Assembly (NCBI GenBank): GCA_021807585.1 | Contig: JAKBCQ010000168.1 | Coordinates: 1 to 6,403 of the forward strand | Length of the DNA stretch: 6,403 bases | Reading direction: 5' to 3' | Origin: Planctomycetota bacterium | GTDB taxonomy: Bacteria; Planctomycetota; Planctomycetia; Isosphaerales; Isosphaeraceae | In this document: positions 5,058 through 6,403 of the stretch, piece by piece | Numbering within the stretch: the first letter of the stretch is position 1 | Layout of the letters: each line of letters starts with the position of its first letter | Translations under genes and position numbers: made by a program | Notes under the pieces: model-generated | What the model was told of the DNA's origin: nothing | The model's database searches: none | Seen by the model: only the letters and a program-made list of their open reading frames with translations

Positions 5058-6239
5058 TTGTCGCATCGTCATATTTACAGAATGGTTCTCACGTATGCGT
5101 TCGTCGTTACGGCGTTGTTTGGGGAACGGGCTTGGGGGGACGATTTCGCTCGATTCGACGGGGGATTGCTGACGGCTGCGGCGCGGGGAGAGGGGTCGAA
5201 GGAGAGGAATAACTTGGGATTCGCGGAGATCGGCGCGGCGCCCCGGACGCTGCGCGATTCGGAGCACGCGCTCTTGATCGTGAGGACCGATCAGGGGAAC
5301 GCGGCGCGGGTTCTCGTCTCGGCGGCGCTCCGCAAGCCCGCGGGGGGCGGAGAACCGACCCCCGTCGTCGTTCTTGAACGGTTCGACACGTTTGAATCTC
5401 CTCAGGCCAAGACGAGGCTGGCGGGGGGCAAGGGGACGTTGCTTTTCGACGGTTTTCAGTTCGATTTTGACAGCGGTCAGGTTGTACCCGACGGTCACGG
5501 CGGCGACGTGCGGTTTCGCCTGACGGGCAAGGACGGCTCGGGTTTAACGCCCGCCGGAGGGGCGAAGCTTTACACGCTTGAAGCGGCGCCCGTTTTTCCG
5601 GCTCAGGCGAACGATCGGCCTTCTCCCGGAGGTCGCGTTACGGTCGGCGATTTCCGCGGCGTTTATCGGCTTTACGCCGACGCGCGCTGGTCAGGAGATC
5701 TGAGCATAAAAGTGAATGATAAAGGTGAAGTGAGCGGCGAATTTCGATCCGATTTGAACGGTCGATCGTACGCGGTTCGGGGGATTTCGGGGGGGGATTC
5801 TCCCGGGAGGATTGTTTTCGAGATCGCCTTTCCCCGTTCCAAGCAAGAGTATGAAGGTTATTTGTGGACGAGCGGCAAGGGGGGATTTTCGGGAACGCTC
5901 CGGTTTTTGAACCAGACGTTCGGCTTTTTCGCGATCCGCAAGGGGGGTCGCTTCGCTCCCGAAGACGCCCTCGCCGACGGGGCGGGAGGGGAGCTCGAAG
6001 GCGACGCGGCGGGGAAGATCGTCCTGACGATCGACCGGGCGACCGAGGGGGTTTCGATCGACGGAAAAAGTCAAGACATGAAGACATTGAAATCTGTAAT
6101 TGTCGATCGGATCGCCGCCGATACGGGGTCGTCGGTTTTGATTCGCGTCGCATCGGACGTTCCGTATTCGAGGGTTCGCGAGGTTGTCGAGTCGATCCGC
6201 TCGGCGGGAGTTGAGCGGGTGCGGTTTGAATCGCGGTGA
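5058..6239 (+). CDS. Secreted protein with C-terminal ExbD/TolR-like domain
   Basis: A 393-residue exported protein. Residues 1-27 are a signal peptide (MSHRHIYR, core MVLTYAFVVTALFG, likely cleavage after AWG). Residues about 30-190 are Gly-rich with no family I recognise. Residues about 195-297 form a beta-rich domain beginning GDFRGVYRLYADARWSGDL and containing EYEGYLWTSGKGGFSGTL. After a Gly/Glu linker, residues 319-391 look like the periplasmic domain of ExbD/TolR: KIVLTIDRATEGVSIDG, a helix MKTLKSVIVDRIAAD, strand SSVLIRVASDVPYSRV, helix REVVESIRSAGVERVRF. In true ExbD this domain follows a membrane helix with an essential Asp used in proton-driven energy transfer; here the N-terminal hydrophobic segment has no Asp, so a proton-channel role is unlikely. 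No ExbB partner is in the window. The start is TTG, backed by a strong ribosome site. Function unknown; the domain assignment is from sequence pattern. Confidence 0.75.
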   Translation: MSHRHIYRMVLTYAFVVTALFGERAWGDDFARFDGGLLTAAARGEGSKERNNLGFAEIGAAPRTLRDSEHALLIVRTDQGNAARVLVSAALRKPAGGGEPTPVVVLERFDTFESPQAKTRLAGGKGTLLFDGFQFDFDSGQVVPDGHGGDVRFRLTGKDGSGLTPAGGAKLYTLEAAPVFPAQANDRPSPGGRVTVGDFRGVYRLYADARWSGDLSIKVNDKGEVSGEFRSDLNGRSYAVRGISGGDSPGRIVFEIAFPRSKQEYEGYLWTSGKGGFSGTLRFLNQTFGFFAIRKGGRFAPEDALADGAGGELEGDAAGKIVLTIDRATEGVSIDGKSQDMKTLKSVIVDRIAADTGSSVLIRVASDVPYSRVREVVESIRSAGVERVRFESR

Positions 6240-6403
6240 TTGAGAGGATTGCGAGCGGCGAGTCGGCGGTCGTTCGTGACCGAGTTGTTTGGATTGGGGT
6301 TCAAACGACGGTGCGGGTGTCACACAAGGGGGGAGCCAAGCATACATGTTTTGAGGCGCCCTTGGTTGATTTGCGCGGTCGTGATCGTGCTGTTCGATTG
6401 GAA
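6236..6403 (+). CDS. Possible partial gene running off the right edge
   Basis: A GTG at 6236 overlaps the preceding TGA stop by four bases (GTGA), a common arrangement for translationally coupled genes. From it 56 codons stay open to the end of the window. The product reads plausibly (RDRVVWIGVQTTVRVSHK at about residues 15-32, then KHTCFEAPLVDLRGRD) and looks beta-strand rich, without a signal peptide; I do not recognise a family. There is no good ribosome site directly in front (GGAG is about 15 bases away). A competing reading is a TTG at 6351 in another frame, whose product starts MRRPWLICAVVIVLF like a signal or membrane segment, also without a well-placed site. The region could also be non-coding. 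Confidence 0.35.
   Translation, partial: MIERIASGESAVVRDRVVWIGVQTTVRVSHKGGAKHTCFEAPLVDLRGRDRAVRLE

Overview
The window looks like a chromosomal stretch from a GC-rich Gram-negative bacterium, most likely a planctomycete. This is inferred from three secreted proteins of unknown or loosely defined function with planctomycete-like sequence style, a Cys-rich M48 membrane protease, loosely packed genes with mixed GTG/TTG/ATG starts, and abundant GATC/CGATCG words. The assignment to phylum is moderate confidence; nothing supports a genus. No mobile element, CRISPR array, tRNA or rRNA gene was seen.

Layout. Bases 1-466 hold no gene I can support; a small A-tract/T-tract hairpin at 410-444 probably ends transcription of pyrD. 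On the minus strand, 467-1393 encodes a class 1B-type dihydroorotate dehydrogenase (pyrD), the one housekeeping enzyme here (pyrimidine synthesis). A divergent intergenic gap (1394-1660) carries a 12-bp palindrome flanked by 10-bp direct repeats just upstream of pyrD, a further hairpin, and a sigma70-like promoter facing right. All remaining genes lie on the plus strand: a secreted DUF1326-type protein (1661-2380), a small secreted protein of unknown function (2575-3273), a multi-pass M48 zinc metalloprotease (3465-4946), a secreted protein ending in an ExbD/TolR-like periplasmic domain (5058-6239), and a possible next gene that starts in a 4-base overlap with its stop and runs off the window (6236-6403).

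How they fit together. pyrD is functionally unrelated to the right-hand genes. The right-hand block is a cell-envelope set: three proteins with signal peptides and one integral membrane protease. Gaps of about 110-200 bases with hairpins between them argue for several transcripts rather than one tight operon. I see no clear multi-gene defence, secretion or biosynthetic system. The items most worth a second look are the ExbD-like domain detached from its usual proton-channel anchor, the Cys-rich insert in the protease, the palindrome/direct-repeat site by pyrD, and the excess of the 8-mer GCGATCGC.
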